Shown here piece by piece: positions 39,543 through 51,000 of a DNA stretch of 64,000 nt. A model generated the notes under the pieces. It worked only from the letters and a program-made list of their open reading frames with translations. It was not told where the DNA came from and ran no database searches. The stretch is from [Pseudomonas] carboxydohydrogena (lineage in GTDB: Bacteria; Pseudomonadota; Alphaproteobacteria; Rhizobiales; Xanthobacteraceae), in contig NZ_CP113162.1 of assembly GCF_029030725.1 (NCBI RefSeq), positions 1,672,501-1,736,500 of the forward strand, given 5' to 3'. A program made the translations under genes and the position numbers. Position 1 is the stretch's first letter, and each line of letters starts with the position of its first letter.

Positions 39543-40697
39543 TCAACGGTTGAAGAACGAGAAACCGCGGCTCGCAGCCGCTTCCGGGGCTGGCTGGGGT
39601 TGCGGCTGCTGCGGCGGTTGCGGGTGTTCTTCTACTCGCTTTTCGACGTGACTGCGAGCTTGGCGGCGCGGTTTCTCGCGCGGAACCCGAGCTCCCAGAG
39701 GGGACTCCAGCGCAAGCCGCTGCCCATCGAACAGGGTTGTTTCGCAACGGTGCCGGTTCGCGATCAGGCTGGCGCAGAGCTTTGCCGCGGCGGCCGCGTC
39801 ATTCAACGGACCGGCGACGAGATGGAGACGAAGGCCGAGTCCGTTCTGGCCCTCGCGGACGACGATCAGCGGCTGAAGCGATCCCACGAGGCCGGGGACT
39901 CTTTTGAGGGCGCCCCGCCAGACCGCCCGCAATCCTTCGACCGAGTTGGCCGATCCCAGATCGATGCCGAACTCGACCGGTCGCACGATCTTTTCCGCCG
40001 CCGCCTCCGCAGTCTCGGGATTGGGCGGCGCGAGCGAGGCGACCGTGAGCGGCCCGAACCCGCCTTCCTCGTGCGGCAGCGGAACAGGGACATCGGGAGT
40101 TTTCGGCTGGGCATCCGGTTCCGGCGCGGGTTCGATTTTTGTCGTGGGGAGAGACGGCAAATGGGCTGCTGCCGTCACCGGCAGATTGACTTCGGGCAGC
40201 GCGGGCGGAACGGTTGCGACAGGCGCGGCGGGGATTGGCGCGGCGCTTGCCACGACTGCCGGTGTGCCGATGATCGGCGCTGCTGCGCCTGCCTTCGGCC
40301 ATGAGGACGCGGAAGAGGGCTTTGCAAGCGCGCCGGTGACGGAATCGAGGCTTTGCTCGACCACGGTCACGCGCGCGAACAGGCGGTCGCGGTCGTTGTT
40401 GAGCGTGTCGATGGCGGCTGCGAGACGGCGGCTTTCGGTTTTTGTCTCCCGTTCGACCGCCTGCAATTGCTGGCTCTGGCGGGAGACCTCGGCCATGCGC
40501 TCGTGCTCGCGGCCGCTGGAATAATGCACCACCATCATCGCAGCGGCGACGGCGCAAACGGAGGCCGCACCCCATGACCCGAGGCGCCACACCGCGCGAC
40601 GGTCGAATTCTTCCTCGTTGGCGAAAAGACGAGACAGCCAGCCGCCGGACTCGGCGTCATCGTCGATCTGATCGAGCTTGGCGCGATCATTCCGCAT
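39543..40697 (-). CDS. Membrane-anchored protein with coiled coil and SPOR-like domain
   Basis: 384 residues. The acidic N-terminus (DDDAESGGWLSRLFANEEEF) precedes one membrane helix (GAASVCAVAAAMMVVHY), a coiled coil (about residues 65-125), a long Pro/Ala linker (about 130-240) and a C-terminal domain with IDLGSANSVEGLRAVWRGAL and LRLHLVAGPLNDAAAAAKLC, which is SPOR-like (peptidoglycan binding). A Pro/Gln tail ends in RGFSFFNR. SPOR proteins often localise to division sites; no such role is proven here. Confidence 0.78.
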   Translation of the reverse strand: MRNDRAKLDQIDDDAESGGWLSRLFANEEEFDRRAVWRLGSWGAASVCAVAAAMMVVHYSSGREHERMAEVSRQSQQLQAVERETKTESRRLAAAIDTLNNDRDRLFARVTVVEQSLDSVTGALAKPSSASSWPKAGAAAPIIGTPAVVASAAPIPAAPVATVPPALPEVNLPVTAAAHLPSLPTTKIEPAPEPDAQPKTPDVPVPLPHEEGGFGPLTVASLAPPNPETAEAAAEKIVRPVEFGIDLGSANSVEGLRAVWRGALKRVPGLVGSLQPLIVVREGQNGLGLRLHLVAGPLNDAAAAAKLCASLIANRHRCETTLFDGQRLALESPLGARVPREKPRRQARSHVEKRVEEHPQPPQQPQPQPAPEAAASRGFSFFNR

Positions 40698-40901
40698 GGT
40701 CAGGTAACGGCCCCCCGCGATTCCCCCACGAATCAGCCTTACAATTTTAACAGGAACATCTTCTGGATGCGCGCCACTCCTTGATTCAGCCCGATTTGTA
40801 CCCTGCCGGTGAATTCCATCCCGCCCGGAAAGGCTCTATGACAACCGCACCGTGCCGTTCCGAATCCGGGAGCGGCTCCTTATCGTGATCCCGGGACGCC
40901 C

Positions 40902-42254
40902 ATGACCGACCGCTCCAGCCTCACTCTTGTCCTTGCAGCCGGCGAAGGAACGCGGATGCGCTCCACGCTGCCCAAGGTGCTGCACGAGGTCGCGGGACGC
41001 TCATTGCTCGCCAATGTGCTGCTCGCGGCCCCCGCAGGCAAGCAGGATCGTCTCGCCGTCGTCGTCGGTCCCGACCATCAGGCGGTGGCGAATGAAGTGC
41101 GCAAGCTGCGGCCGCAGGCGCAAATGTTCGTCCAGAGCGACCGCAAGGGCACGGCCCATGCGGTGCTGGCGGCGCGCGCGGCCATCGCGGAGGGCGCGGA
41201 TGATTTGCTGATCGTGTTTGGCGATACGCCTTTGGTGACCGCAGGGACGTTTGCCCGCCTGCGTGCGGCGCTGGCGGGGAATGTTGCGATGGCGGTACTC
41301 GGCTTCCGCGCCAAGGACCCGACCGGCTACGGCCGCCTGCTGGTCGAGGGCGATCAACTCGTCGCCATTCGCGAGCAGGCCGATGCGTCCGAGACCGAAC
41401 GCAGTGTTGATCTTTGCAACGCCGGGATGATGGCGTTCGCGGGCAAGACCGCGCTGCAAATTCTCGACCGGATCGGCAATGCAAACAGCAAGGGCGAATA
41501 CTATCTGACAGACGCGGTCGGCATCGCGCGCGAAATGGGATTGCGCGCGACCGTGATCGAAACCCATGAGGACGAAGTGCGCGGCATCAACACAAAAACC
41601 CAACTGGCCGAGGCCGAAAGCGTGATGCAGCAGCGGCTGCGGCGCGAGGCGATGGAGGCGGGCGTCACGCTGGTCGCGCCGGAGACGGTGTTTCTCTCAA
41701 GCGATACTACGTTCGGCCGCGACGTCGTGATCGAGCCGTTCGTGGTGATCGGCCCCGGCGTCAGCATCGCCGATGGCGCGGTGATCCATTCGTTCTCGCA
41801 TGTGACGCAATCCTCGATCGGCAAGAAGGTCTCGGTCGGGCCTTACGCGCGTATTCGTCCCGGCACGACGCTCGGTGAAGGCGTGCGGATCGGCAATTTC
41901 GTCGAGACGAAGGCTGCGGTGCTGGAGAGCGGCGTGAAGGTCAATCACCTCTCCTACGTAGGTGACGCGCATGTCGGCACCAACGCCAACATCGGCGCGG
42001 GGACGATCATGTGCAATTACGACGGCTTCGACAAGCACCGCACCGAAGTGGGCGCGGGCGCATTCGTCGGCTCGAATTCCTCGCTGGTCGCGCCTGTGAA
42101 GATCGGCGCGGGCTCCTATATCGGCTCTGGCTCCGTCATCACCCGCGAGGTGCCCCCTGATGCGCTGGTGGTCGAGCGCAACGAGCAGGTGACGCGGCCG
42201 GGCTGGGCCAAGCGTTATCGCGAGCGCAAGGCGGATGCGAAAAAGAAGGGCTGA
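40902..42254 (+). CDS. glmU: Bifunctional GlmU: acetyltransferase and uridylyltransferase
   Basis: 450 residues. It acetylates glucosamine-1-phosphate and then makes UDP-N-acetylglucosamine for the cell wall and lipopolysaccharide. The N-terminal pyrophosphorylase shows [20 protein letters not shown] and the C-terminal left-handed beta helix has hexapeptide repeats and [20 protein letters not shown] and [20 protein letters not shown]. Together with glmS it forms the amino-sugar pathway pair; 176 bases lie between them. Confidence 0.97.
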   Translation: MTDRSSLTLVLAAGEGTRMRSTLPKVLHEVAGRSLLANVLLAAPAGKQDRLAVVVGPDHQAVANEVRKLRPQAQMFVQSDRKGTAHAVLAARAAIAEGADDLLIVFGDTPLVTAGTFARLRAALAGNVAMAVLGFRAKDPTGYGRLLVEGDQLVAIREQADASETERSVDLCNAGMMAFAGKTALQILDRIGNANSKGEYYLTDAVGIAREMGLRATVIETHEDEVRGINTKTQLAEAESVMQQRLRREAMEAGVTLVAPETVFLSSDTTFGRDVVIEPFVVIGPGVSIADGAVIHSFSHVTQSSIGKKVSVGPYARIRPGTTLGEGVRIGNFVETKAAVLESGVKVNHLSYVGDAHVGTNANIGAGTIMCNYDGFDKHRTEVGAGAFVGSNSSLVAPVKIGAGSYIGSGSVITREVPPDALVVERNEQVTRPGWAKRYRERKADAKKKG

Positions 42255-42430
42255 TGCGAAAAAGACCGGGACGTGACGGGGATTCATCGAGCGTCCTGTG
42301 GCCAGGCGTTAATCATGAATCGGATGTGGGAATTCGCAACAATTCTTGAGCCACGGTTCGTGCGATACTTGGCTAAGAGATTTTGGTTATGAGATTTCCT
42401 CTTTTCGATCGTCGAAGGGCATAAAACCGC

Positions 42431-44257
42431 ATGTGCGGCATTGTCGGAATTCTGGGCCGCCAGCCCGTGGCGGACCTTTTGGTGGATTCGCTGAAACGGC
42501 TGGAATATCGCGGTTACGATTCCGCGGGCGTCGCCACGCTGGAAGGCGCGCATATCGAGCGCCGCCGCGCCGAGGGCAAGCTGAAGAATCTGGAAGCGCG
42601 GCTGAAATCCTCGCCGCTGCTCGGGCGCGTCGGCATCGGCCACACCCGCTGGGCGACCCACGGCAAGCCGACCGAGAACAACGCGCATCCGCACGCGAGC
42701 GGCAAGGTCGCGGTGGTTCACAACGGCATCATCGAGAATTTCCGCGAGTTGCGCACCGAACTGGAAAAGCAGGGCGCCAGGTTCGACAGCGAGACCGACA
42801 CCGAGGTCGTTGCGCATCTCGTCAATTCATATCTCGCCAAGGGTTTTAAACCGCAGGACGCGGTGAAGGAAGCGCTGCCGAAACTGCGCGGCGCGTTCGC
42901 GCTCGCTTTCGTGTTCGAGGGCGAGGACGATCTGATGATCGGCGCGCGCAAGGGCTCGCCGCTCGCGATCGGCTACGGCGATGGCGAAATGTATCTCGGT
43001 TCCGACGCGATTGCGCTGGCACCTTTCACCGACGACATCAGCTATCTCGAGGACGGCGACTGGGTGGTGCTGACGCGCGAGGGCGCGAGCGTCTTCAACG
43101 AGAAGAACGAGCCCGTGAAGCGCGACGTGCTGAAGTCCGGCGCCTCGACCTTCATGGTGGACAAGGCCAACTATCGTCACTTCATGGCGAAGGAAATCCA
43201 CGAGCAGCCGGAAGTCGTCGGCCATACATTGGCGCGCTACGTCGATATGGCGACGGAGCAGGTTTCGCTGCCCGCCAAGCTGCCGTTCGACTTCGCCAAC
43301 ATCGGCCGCGTCTCGATCACGGCCTGCGGCACCGCGAGCTATGCGGGCTTCGTCGCCAAATACTGGTTCGAGCGGTTCGCGCGTCTGCCGGTCGAACTCG
43401 ATGTGGCCTCCGAATTCCGTTATCGCGAAGCGCCGCTGCGCAAGGGCGACCTTGCGATCTTTATTTCGCAATCGGGCGAGACCGCCGATACGCTTGCGGC
43501 GTTGCGCTACGCCAAGGCGCAGGGCCTGCACACTATCTCGGTGGTCAATGTCACCACCTCGACGATTGCACGCGAAAGCGAAACGGTGTTGCCGACATTG
43601 GCGGGCCCCGAGATCGGCGTCGCCTCGACCAAGGCGTTTACCTGCCAGTTGATGGTGTTGGCGGCGGTCGCGGTCGCGGCGGGGAGGGCAAGGGGCGAAT
43701 TGAATGCCGAGGACGAAACAAAGCTCGTTCACGCATTGATCGAGGTGCCGCGCCTGATGAGCGCGGCTCTGGCGCTGGAGCCTCAGATCGAGAAACTGGC
43801 GCGTGACATCGCCAAGGCGCAGGACGTGCTCTATCTCGGACGCGGGACGAGCTATCCGCTGGCGCTGGAAGGCGCGCTGAAACTCAAGGAAATCTCCTAC
43901 ATTCATGCCGAAGGTTATGCGGCGGGCGAACTCAAGCATGGTCCCATCGCGCTGATCGACGAGAAAATGCCGGTGGTGGTGATCGCGCCTTACGACCGCG
44001 TTTTCGAGAAGACCGTCTCGAATATGCAAGAGGTCGCCGCGCGCGGAGGCCGCATCGTGCTGATGACGGATGCGCAGGGCGCGCGCGAGGCGACGGTGCA
44101 ATCGCTCGAAACCATCGTTCTGCCGGATATGCCCGCGACCGTGACGCCGCTCGTTTATGCGGTGCCGGTGCAGCTATTGGCCTATCATACGGCCGTCATC
44201 ATGGGCACCGATGTCGATCAGCCACGGAACCTTGCAAAATCCGTCACCGTCGAATGA
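42431..44257 (+). CDS. glmS: Glutamine--fructose-6-phosphate aminotransferase
   Basis: 608 residues starting MCGIVGILGRQPV; Cys2 is the glutaminase nucleophile. The amidotransferase half includes HTRWATHGKPTENNAHPH; the sugar isomerase half has two SIS domains with SQSGETADTLAALRYAK and the closing DQPRNLAKSVTVE, the normal end of the family. GlmS makes glucosamine-6-phosphate, the first step to UDP-GlcNAc. No glmS ribozyme is seen upstream, as expected outside Firmicutes. Confidence 0.98.
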   Translation: MCGIVGILGRQPVADLLVDSLKRLEYRGYDSAGVATLEGAHIERRRAEGKLKNLEARLKSSPLLGRVGIGHTRWATHGKPTENNAHPHASGKVAVVHNGIIENFRELRTELEKQGARFDSETDTEVVAHLVNSYLAKGFKPQDAVKEALPKLRGAFALAFVFEGEDDLMIGARKGSPLAIGYGDGEMYLGSDAIALAPFTDDISYLEDGDWVVLTREGASVFNEKNEPVKRDVLKSGASTFMVDKANYRHFMAKEIHEQPEVVGHTLARYVDMATEQVSLPAKLPFDFANIGRVSITACGTASYAGFVAKYWFERFARLPVELDVASEFRYREAPLRKGDLAIFISQSGETADTLAALRYAKAQGLHTISVVNVTTSTIARESETVLPTLAGPEIGVASTKAFTCQLMVLAAVAVAAGRARGELNAEDETKLVHALIEVPRLMSAALALEPQIEKLARDIAKAQDVLYLGRGTSYPLALEGALKLKEISYIHAEGYAAGELKHGPIALIDEKMPVVVIAPYDRVFEKTVSNMQEVAARGGRIVLMTDAQGAREATVQSLETIVLPDMPATVTPLVYAVPVQLLAYHTAVIMGTDVDQPRNLAKSVTVE

Positions 44258-44366
44258 CAAACTGACGCAGATGACACATGGATTTAAAGACTTTCCGGGC
44301 AATGAGGCGGCGGCTTGCCCCCGCAAGCCCTTGCATGCCGCGCGGTCGGGGCGATACGGATAGGTC

Positions 44367-45137
44367 ATGACAGAGAATACGCCGAAACTTCCGGGCGACC
44401 TCACGGGCGGGCCAGATGCTCCGCGCGGCCTGATGGCGCGCCTGCGCAATTATTTCCTCACCGGCCTGATCGTCGCCGGCCCGATCGCGATCACCTTTTA
44501 CCTGACATGGTGGTTCGTCACCTGGGTGGACAACATGGTCCGCCCGTTCGTGCCGGTCGATTACCGCCCGGAAACCTATCTGCCGTGGGGGATTCCCGGC
44601 TCGGGCCTGATCGTGGCGGTGATCGCACTGACGCTGCTCGGCTTCTTCGCCGCGAACCTGATCGGACGTCAGCTTGTCGCTCTCGGCGAAACCATCCTCG
44701 GCCACATGCCGGTGGTGCGCGCGATCTATCGCGGCCTCAAGCAGGTGTTCGAGACGATCTTTTCCAGCAACGGCTCGGGCCTGCGCAAGGTCGGTCTCGT
44801 GGAATTTCCATCGCCGGGGATGTGGTCGGTGGTGCTGATCTCTCATGCGCCGAACGAGCAGATGTCGAACGCGCTGCCCGGCGAGGAGGAGCATGTCGCG
44901 GTGTTCCTTCCGTGCGCGCCGAACCCGACCACGGGCTTCTTCTTCTATGTGCCGAAGAGCAAGCTGATCGAAATCGACATCAGCGCCGAGGATGCGGCGA
45001 CCCTCATCATGTCGGCGGGCGTCGTTCAGCCCGGCGGCAACGATGCGCAGAAGAAAATCGCGGCACTCGCCGAAACGGCGCAGGCGGCGAATGTCGCGAA
45101 TGCTGCCAAAATCTCCAGCCCGGCGAAGGTCGAGTAA
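44367..45137 (+). CDS. DUF502 inner-membrane protein
   Basis: 256 residues. Two hydrophobic segments (NYFLTGLIVAGPIAITFYLT; LIVAVIALTLLGFFAANLIG) are followed by a conserved soluble domain with IPGSG, VVRAIYRGLKQVFETIF, VSLVEFPSPGMWSV-like and FLPCAPNPTTGFFFYVPKSK. This matches DUF502, a widespread membrane-protein family of unknown function. Next gene starts on the base after its stop, so the two are coupled. Confidence 0.88.
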   Translation: MTENTPKLPGDLTGGPDAPRGLMARLRNYFLTGLIVAGPIAITFYLTWWFVTWVDNMVRPFVPVDYRPETYLPWGIPGSGLIVAVIALTLLGFFAANLIGRQLVALGETILGHMPVVRAIYRGLKQVFETIFSSNGSGLRKVGLVEFPSPGMWSVVLISHAPNEQMSNALPGEEEHVAVFLPCAPNPTTGFFFYVPKSKLIEIDISAEDAATLIMSAGVVQPGGNDAQKKIAALAETAQAANVANAAKISSPAKVE

Positions 45138-45482
45138 TTGACCCGCAAGGATAATCGGACGGTTTCTCGCAGCGAGCAAATCGAACGCGGCAAGATCGTC
45201 ACCACGTCGAATCTGATCTGGGCCATCGTCCTTATCAGCATCGCAGTAACGGCCGTGACCGAACTGCGGATCGCGGGGTATGGCAGCTTCTGGATATCGG
45301 CTGTTGCGGCTTACGCGGCGTTCTTCCTGAACATTGCATGTTCCGGGTTCGGATTCCGGACGCCGGAGCGGATGTGGTGGCTCGGCAATGTCGGCGTGAG
45401 CGTCGCGACCATGTCGCTCATCGGCGCGCCGACGATCCCGAGCGCGCTCTGGACCGCCGGGCGGGTTTTGCTCGCGCGTTAA
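45138..45482 (+). CDS. Small membrane hypothetical protein
   Basis: 114 residues from a TTG directly abutting the DUF502 stop (TAATTG); no ATG or GTG fits before the first helix. Three hydrophobic segments follow a basic start (MTRKDNRTVSRSEQIERG): WAIVLISIAVTAVTEL, WISAVAAYAAFFLNIAC and NVGVSVATMSLIGAPTIPSA. Family not recognised. Its stop overlaps the recG stop on the other strand by four bases. Confidence 0.62.
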   Translation: MTRKDNRTVSRSEQIERGKIVTTSNLIWAIVLISIAVTAVTELRIAGYGSFWISAVAAYAAFFLNIACSGFGFRTPERMWWLGNVGVSVATMSLIGAPTIPSALWTAGRVLLAR

Positions 45483-47587
45483 CCCGCGCCGATCAGCGGG
45501 ATCGCCTCGTCACGCTCGAACAGATAGAGCAGGCAGCGCAGGGCTTCGCCACGCTCGCCCTCGAGCTTTGCATTGTCCTGCATGATGCGCAGCGCCTCGT
45601 CGCGGGCCTGCGCGACAAGGCCGCCATGGATTTCGGGCCGCGCGATGCGGAAGCCGGGCAGGCCGCTTTGGCGAGTGCCGAGCACGTCGCCTTCGCCGCG
45701 CAGACGTAAATCCTCCTCCGCGATACGGAAGCCGTCCGTGGTTTCGCGGATAACACGTAGCCGTGCCGTGGCAATTTCGCCAGCGGGTTCATGATACAGC
45801 AGGATGCAGGTCGAGGATTCATGGCCGCGCCCGATGCGCCCGCGCAACTGGTGCAGTTGCGACAGGCCGAAGCGTTCGGCGTTCTCGATCACCATGATGG
45901 TGGCTTCCGGCACATCGACGCCGACCTCCACCACCGTGGTTGCGACGAGCAGTTGCGTTTCGCCGGACGCGAAGCGCGCCATCGCGGCGTCCTTCTCCCT
46001 GGGCTTCATCTGACCGTGGACCAGCCCGACCGTGTCGCCGAATTTCTTGTGCAGGCTCTCGAACCGCTGGGTGGCATCGACAAGGGGAAGGGCAGTCTCC
46101 GCTTCGGATTCCGCGACCAGCGGACAGATCCAGTAGATGCGCTTGCCGGCATGGAGCGCGCGGCCCATGGCATCGACGATCTCGCCGAGGCGGCTGTTCG
46201 GCACCACGCGGGTATCGATCGGCTGGCGTCCGGCGGGTTTCTCGCGCAGTTCGGAAATGTCCATGTCGCCGAAATAGGTCATCACCAGCGTGCGCGGGAT
46301 CGGCGTGGCGCTCAGCACGAGCATGTCGACCGCTTCGCCCTTGCCGGTCAGCAGCAGCCGTTCGCGCACGCCGAAGCGATGCTGTTCGTCCACGATGGCG
46401 AGCGCGAGCGACTTGAAGATCACCTCGTCCTGAATGAGCGCATGGGTGCCGACCAGAAGATCGATCTCACCGTTCGCGAGCCTTTCAAGAATGTCTCGGC
46501 GGTCCTTGCCCTTGTCGCGTCCGGTGAGAATGGCGACGCGTAAACCGGCACGCTCGGTCAGCGGCGTGATGGTGGCGATATGCTGGCGCGCGAGAATCTC
46601 CGTTGGCGCCATCAGGGCCGATTGCCGGCCTTCCTCGGCGACGGCTGCGGCGGCGAGCAGCGCCACCACGGTCTTGCCCGAGCCGACATCGCCTTGCAGG
46701 AGGCGTAACATTCGCAGCGGCTTGCCGAGATCCTCGGCGATGGCGCGCGCGGCGTCCTGCTGCGAAGGGGTCAGCGCGAAGGGCAGCGCGTCGATAATTT
46801 TTGCGCGCAGGTGGCCGTCACCGGCATGGCGCGTGCCTGCGGGCCGCCGCAACTGCGCGCGCACCAGAGCCAGCGCGAGCTGGTTGGCGAGCAGTTCGTC
46901 GAACGTAAGCCGCGACCAGAACGGGCCATCAGGCAGAATATCGGTGATTTCGTCCGGCTGGTGCAAACGGTGCAGCGATGTTGAAAAATCCGGGAAAGAG
47001 CAGCGTCGCACCACTTCGGGGCTGATCCATTCCGGCAGTTGCGGCAGCTTTGTCAGCGCCTGCGCCACCGCGCGCCGCACCGCGCCGATCGCGAGCCCTT
47101 CGGTCAGCGGATAGACCGGATCGATGCCGGAAAGTTTTGCGAAACCTTCCTCATCGACCACGCGATCGGGATGCACTATCTGCAAGGTGCCGTCGAACAA
47201 CTGCACAGTGCCGGAGACGTAACGCACCTCACCGACCGGCAAGAGCTTGTCGAGATAGCCGCCCTGCGGACGGAAGTAGGTCAGCATCACGGTGCCGGTA
47301 TCGTCGCTGGCGAACACCGTATATGGCGCACGGGAGCGGCCGGGCGGCGGCGCGCGATGCCGGTCCACCGTCACCTTCAGTGTCACCACCGTGCCGGGCA
47401 CGGCATCGCGGATGTCCGGCTGCGCGCGGCGGTCGATGACGCTGGACGGCAGATGCAGCAACAGATCGACGATGCGCGGCGTCTCGCTGCGGTCGAGCAG
47501 ATAGCGGAACAATTTGTCCTGCTTCGGCCCGACACCTGAGAGGCTGGTCACCGGCGCGAACAGCGGATTGAGAATGGGAGGGCGCAT
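45479..47587 (-). CDS. recG: ATP-dependent DNA helicase RecG
   Basis: 702 residues. RecG remodels stalled replication forks and Holliday junctions. The wedge/OB region precedes LLQGDVGSGKTVVALLAA (Walker A), IVDEQHRFG (DEQH box), LVLSATPIPRTL and a C-terminal helicase half ending with QLHQLRGRIGRGHESSTC. It is divergent from sdhE, with a repeat element in the gap. Confidence 0.98.
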   Translation of the reverse strand: MRPPILNPLFAPVTSLSGVGPKQDKLFRYLLDRSETPRIVDLLLHLPSSVIDRRAQPDIRDAVPGTVVTLKVTVDRHRAPPPGRSRAPYTVFASDDTGTVMLTYFRPQGGYLDKLLPVGEVRYVSGTVQLFDGTLQIVHPDRVVDEEGFAKLSGIDPVYPLTEGLAIGAVRRAVAQALTKLPQLPEWISPEVVRRCSFPDFSTSLHRLHQPDEITDILPDGPFWSRLTFDELLANQLALALVRAQLRRPAGTRHAGDGHLRAKIIDALPFALTPSQQDAARAIAEDLGKPLRMLRLLQGDVGSGKTVVALLAAAAVAEEGRQSALMAPTEILARQHIATITPLTERAGLRVAILTGRDKGKDRRDILERLANGEIDLLVGTHALIQDEVIFKSLALAIVDEQHRFGVRERLLLTGKGEAVDMLVLSATPIPRTLVMTYFGDMDISELREKPAGRQPIDTRVVPNSRLGEIVDAMGRALHAGKRIYWICPLVAESEAETALPLVDATQRFESLHKKFGDTVGLVHGQMKPREKDAAMARFASGETQLLVATTVVEVGVDVPEATIMVIENAERFGLSQLHQLRGRIGRGHESSTCILLYHEPAGEIATARLRVIRETTDGFRIAEEDLRLRGEGDVLGTRQSGLPGFRIARPEIHGGLVAQARDEALRIMQDNAKLEGERGEALRCLLYLFERDEAIPLIGAG

Positions 47588-47606
47588 GAATGCCTAAAGC
47601 TCTCCG

Positions 47607-47703
47607 GCGTCATTGCGAGCGAAGCGAAGCAATCCAGACCTTACAATAGTGGAACGTAAAAAGAACTGGATTGCTTCGTCGCTTTTGCTCCTCGCAATGA
47701 CGG
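47607..47703. repeat. Palindromic repeat element, copy 1
   Basis: Imperfect inverted repeat with arms CATTGCGAGCGAAGCGAAGC...AATCCAG and CTGGATTGCTTCG...CTCGCAATGACG, separated by about 28 bases. It lies between divergent recG and sdhE, in the opposite orientation to copies 2 and 3 at 51610 and 62175. Confidence 0.93.
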
Positions 47704-47799
47704 CCTTCTTTCGCGGAAGGTGCTGACATTGGGCCGCAGCATCGCTATATCAACCTCGCCCGGCACGTCCGGGCTTTTGGCGTTGACGAAAGGCATGAA

Positions 47800-48087
47800 A
47801 TGTCCGCTTCCACCCGTTCCAGCGATGGCCTCGACGACCGGCGCAAGCGTCTCCTATTCCGCTGCTGGCACCGGGGCACCAAGGAGATGGATTACATCCT
47901 CGGAAGGTTTGCCGATGCCCATATCGCGGATCTGAGCGAGGACGAGATCTCCGATTTCGAGCGCCTGATCGAATTGCCGGATCCCGATCTCTACGATGCT
48001 TTCAACGACAAGGCGTCGCTCGACGCGGAGTACGCCGACGGTATTTTCCGGCGCATCAAGGCGTTCACCGGCGGACGCGCGGCATGA
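47800..48087 (+). CDS. sdhE: Succinate dehydrogenase assembly factor SdhE (SDHAF2 homologue)
   Basis: 95 residues. The hallmark RGTKEMD (RGXXE) lies near residue 26 in CWHRGTKEMDYILGRF; it promotes FAD attachment to succinate dehydrogenase. The end has DPDLYDAFNDKASLD, typical of the family. The stop overlaps the mfd start (ATGA). The link to recG and mfd, with no sdh gene near, is the usual alphaproteobacterial arrangement. Confidence 0.94.
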   Translation: MSASTRSSDGLDDRRKRLLFRCWHRGTKEMDYILGRFADAHIADLSEDEISDFERLIELPDPDLYDAFNDKASLDAEYADGIFRRIKAFTGGRAA

Positions 48088-51000
48088 AGTCTCCGGTTCG
48101 CTCGCCCGCCGCGCTGCTCGCGCCCGGACGTGCCGTCACGTTGGCCAATACTGCCGAAGGCGCGGAGGGACTGATCGTCTCCGATCTCGCGCGGGCCGTG
48201 GCCGCGCGCAAGGACGCTCCCGCCGTGAGCCTCGCGGTGCTGTGCCGCGATGGCGCGCGCATGGCGCAGCTTGCCCGCGCGCTGGAATTTTTCGCGCCCG
48301 ATGTCGAGGTGATGCAGTTTCCGGGCTGGGATTGCCAGCCTTATGATCGCGTGTCGCCGCATGGCGGGATACTCGCACAACGCCTGACCACGCTGGCGCG
48401 GCTGTCGCGTCTCGCAGGCGGCGGCGAGAAGCCTCTGATCGTGCTTACCAGCGTTAACGCCATCGTGCAGCGCGTGCCCGCGCGCGATGCGATGGCGGCG
48501 CAGGCGCTGTCGGTCGCGCCTGGCCATCGCGTGCCGATGGATTCCATCACCGCATGGCTCGAACATAACGGCTACAGCCGCACCTCGACGGTGCGCGAGC
48601 CTGGTGAATACGCCGTGCGCGGCGGCATCCTCGATCTGTTTCCAGCGGGCCTCGACCAGCCGGTGCGGTTCGATTTCTTCGGTGACACGCTGGAATCGAT
48701 CCGTACATTCGATGCCGAGACGCAACGCACATTGCTCGACATGCGCGCGCTCGATCTCGTGCCGGTGTCGGAATTCCAACTCACGACCGAAACCATCCGA
48801 CGCTTCCGCATGGGCTATGTCGCGCAGTTCGGCGCGCCGGACCGCGATGACCAGCTTTACGAGGCGGTAAGCGAAGGCCGCCGCCATCCCGGCATGGAGC
48901 ATTGGCAGCCGCTGTTCGTGGAGACAATGGACACGCTGTTCGATTATCTTCACGGCACGCCGCTTGCGATCGAGGCGCAGGCCGAGGATGCGGTGCGCGA
49001 GCGTTACAAGCAGATCGGCGATTATTACGAGGCGCGGCGCGAGGCGATGGAGCAGCCCGGCGGCGGTGCCGTCTACAAGCCGCTGCCGCCTGACAAATTG
49101 TATCTGACAGAAAACGAGTGGAACGAGAGGCTCGCCGCGCAGGCACTGGCGCGGATGACGCCGTTCGCGATGCCGGAAGCCGAGACCGTGATCGACATCG
49201 GCGCGCGTCAGGGCCGCGATTTCGCGCCCGAGCGTGCGGACGCCGCCGTCAACGTATTCGAATCCGTGGTCGCCCACGTCAATCATTTGCATGTCGAGCG
49301 CAAGAAAGTGGTGGTCGCGCTGTGGAGCGAAGGCTCGCGCGAACGCATGGCGAGCATGCTCAAGGACCACAAGCTCGTGCCGCTGACCAACGTCAATACA
49401 TGGCGAATGGTGCAGGCGACGCCGCGCAACGAAACCATGCTGGCGGTGGTCGGTCTTGAATCCGGTTTTGAGACCGAGAGCATCGCGGTCATCACCGAGC
49501 AGGACATCCTCGGCGATCGGCTGGTGCGCGCGCGCAAATCGAGCCGCAAGGTCGAGAATTTTATTTCCGAGGTGACGTCGCTGGCGACGGGGGACCTCGT
49601 CGTCCATGTCGAGCACGGCATCGGGCGCTACATCGGTTTGCAGACGCTTGATGTGTCCGGCGCGCCGCATGATTGCCTCGAACTGCATTACGCCAACAAC
49701 GCCAAGCTCTATCTGCCGGTCGAGAATATCGAACTGTTATCGCGTTATGGTTCGGAGCAGGGCGGCGTCGAACTCGACAGGCTCGGCGGCGGCGGATGGC
49801 AGGCGCGCAAGGCCAAACTTAAGAACCGCATCCGCGAGATCGCGGGTGATCTCATCAAGATCGCGGCCGAGCGGCAGGTTCACGAAGCGCCAAAATTCCC
49901 GGTGCATCAGGGGCTGTACGACGAATTCTGCGCGCGCTTTTCGCACGACGAAACCGAGGACCAGCTTGGCGCCATCACGGCATCGCTGGACGATCTCAAT
50001 GCCGGCAAGCCGATGGATCGGCTGATTTGCGGTGATGTCGGTTTCGGCAAAACGGAAGTCGCGTTGCGCGCGGCGTTCGCCGTCGCGCTGGAGGGCAAGC
50101 AGGTCGCCGTGGTGGTGCCGACCACGCTGCTCGCGCGCCAGCATGCGAAGAATTTCACCGAGCGGTTTCGCGGCTTTCCGGTCAAGGTCGCGCAGGCTTC
50201 GCGTCTTGTCACCGCCAAGGAGTTGCGCGAGACGAAGAAGGAAATGGCGGAAGGTGGCGTCGATATCGTCGTCGGCACCCATGCGCTGCTTGGCAAGAGC
50301 GTCAAGTTCAAGAACCTCGGGCTCATCATCGTGGACGAGGAGCAGCATTTCGGGGTTTCGCACAAGGAGCGGCTGAAGCAGTTGCGCGCCGAGGTGCATG
50401 TGCTGACGCTGTCGGCGACGCCGATCCCGCGTACGCTGCAACTGGCGCTGACTGGCGTGCGCGATCTGTCGATCATCGCATCGCCGCCGGTGGATCGTCT
50501 CGCGGTGCGCACTTTTGTGGCGCCGTTCGATCCGCTGATGATCCGCGAGGCTTTGCTGCGCGAGCGTTATCGTGGCGGGCAGGCGTTCTATGTCTGCCCG
50601 CGCATCGACGATCTGGCGGAAGCCAAGGAATTTCTCGACAAGAACGTGCCGGAGATGAAGGTCGCCGTCGCGCACGGCCAGATGCCGCCGAGCGTGATCG
50701 AGGACATTATGTCGGCGTTCTACGATGGCAAGTTCGACATCCTGCTCTCGACCACCATCGTGGAGTCGGGGCTCGATATCCCCAACGCAAACACGCTTAT
50801 CGTTCATCGCGCCGATATGTTCGGCCTCGCGCAGCTCTATCAGTTGCGCGGCCGCGTGGGTCGCTCGAAGCTGCGTGCGTATGCGCTGTTCACGCTGCCC
50901 GCAAAACGCGCGATCACGGCGCAGGCGGAGCGCCGCCTGAAGGTTTTGCAGTCGCTGGAAAATCTCGGCGCGGGATTCCAGTTGGCCTCGCACGATCTCG

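Noticed and set aside
42255-42430. Possible ribozyme or riboswitch before glmS
   Set aside because: No conserved core of the glmS ribozyme is visible, and the element is not known from Alphaproteobacteria.
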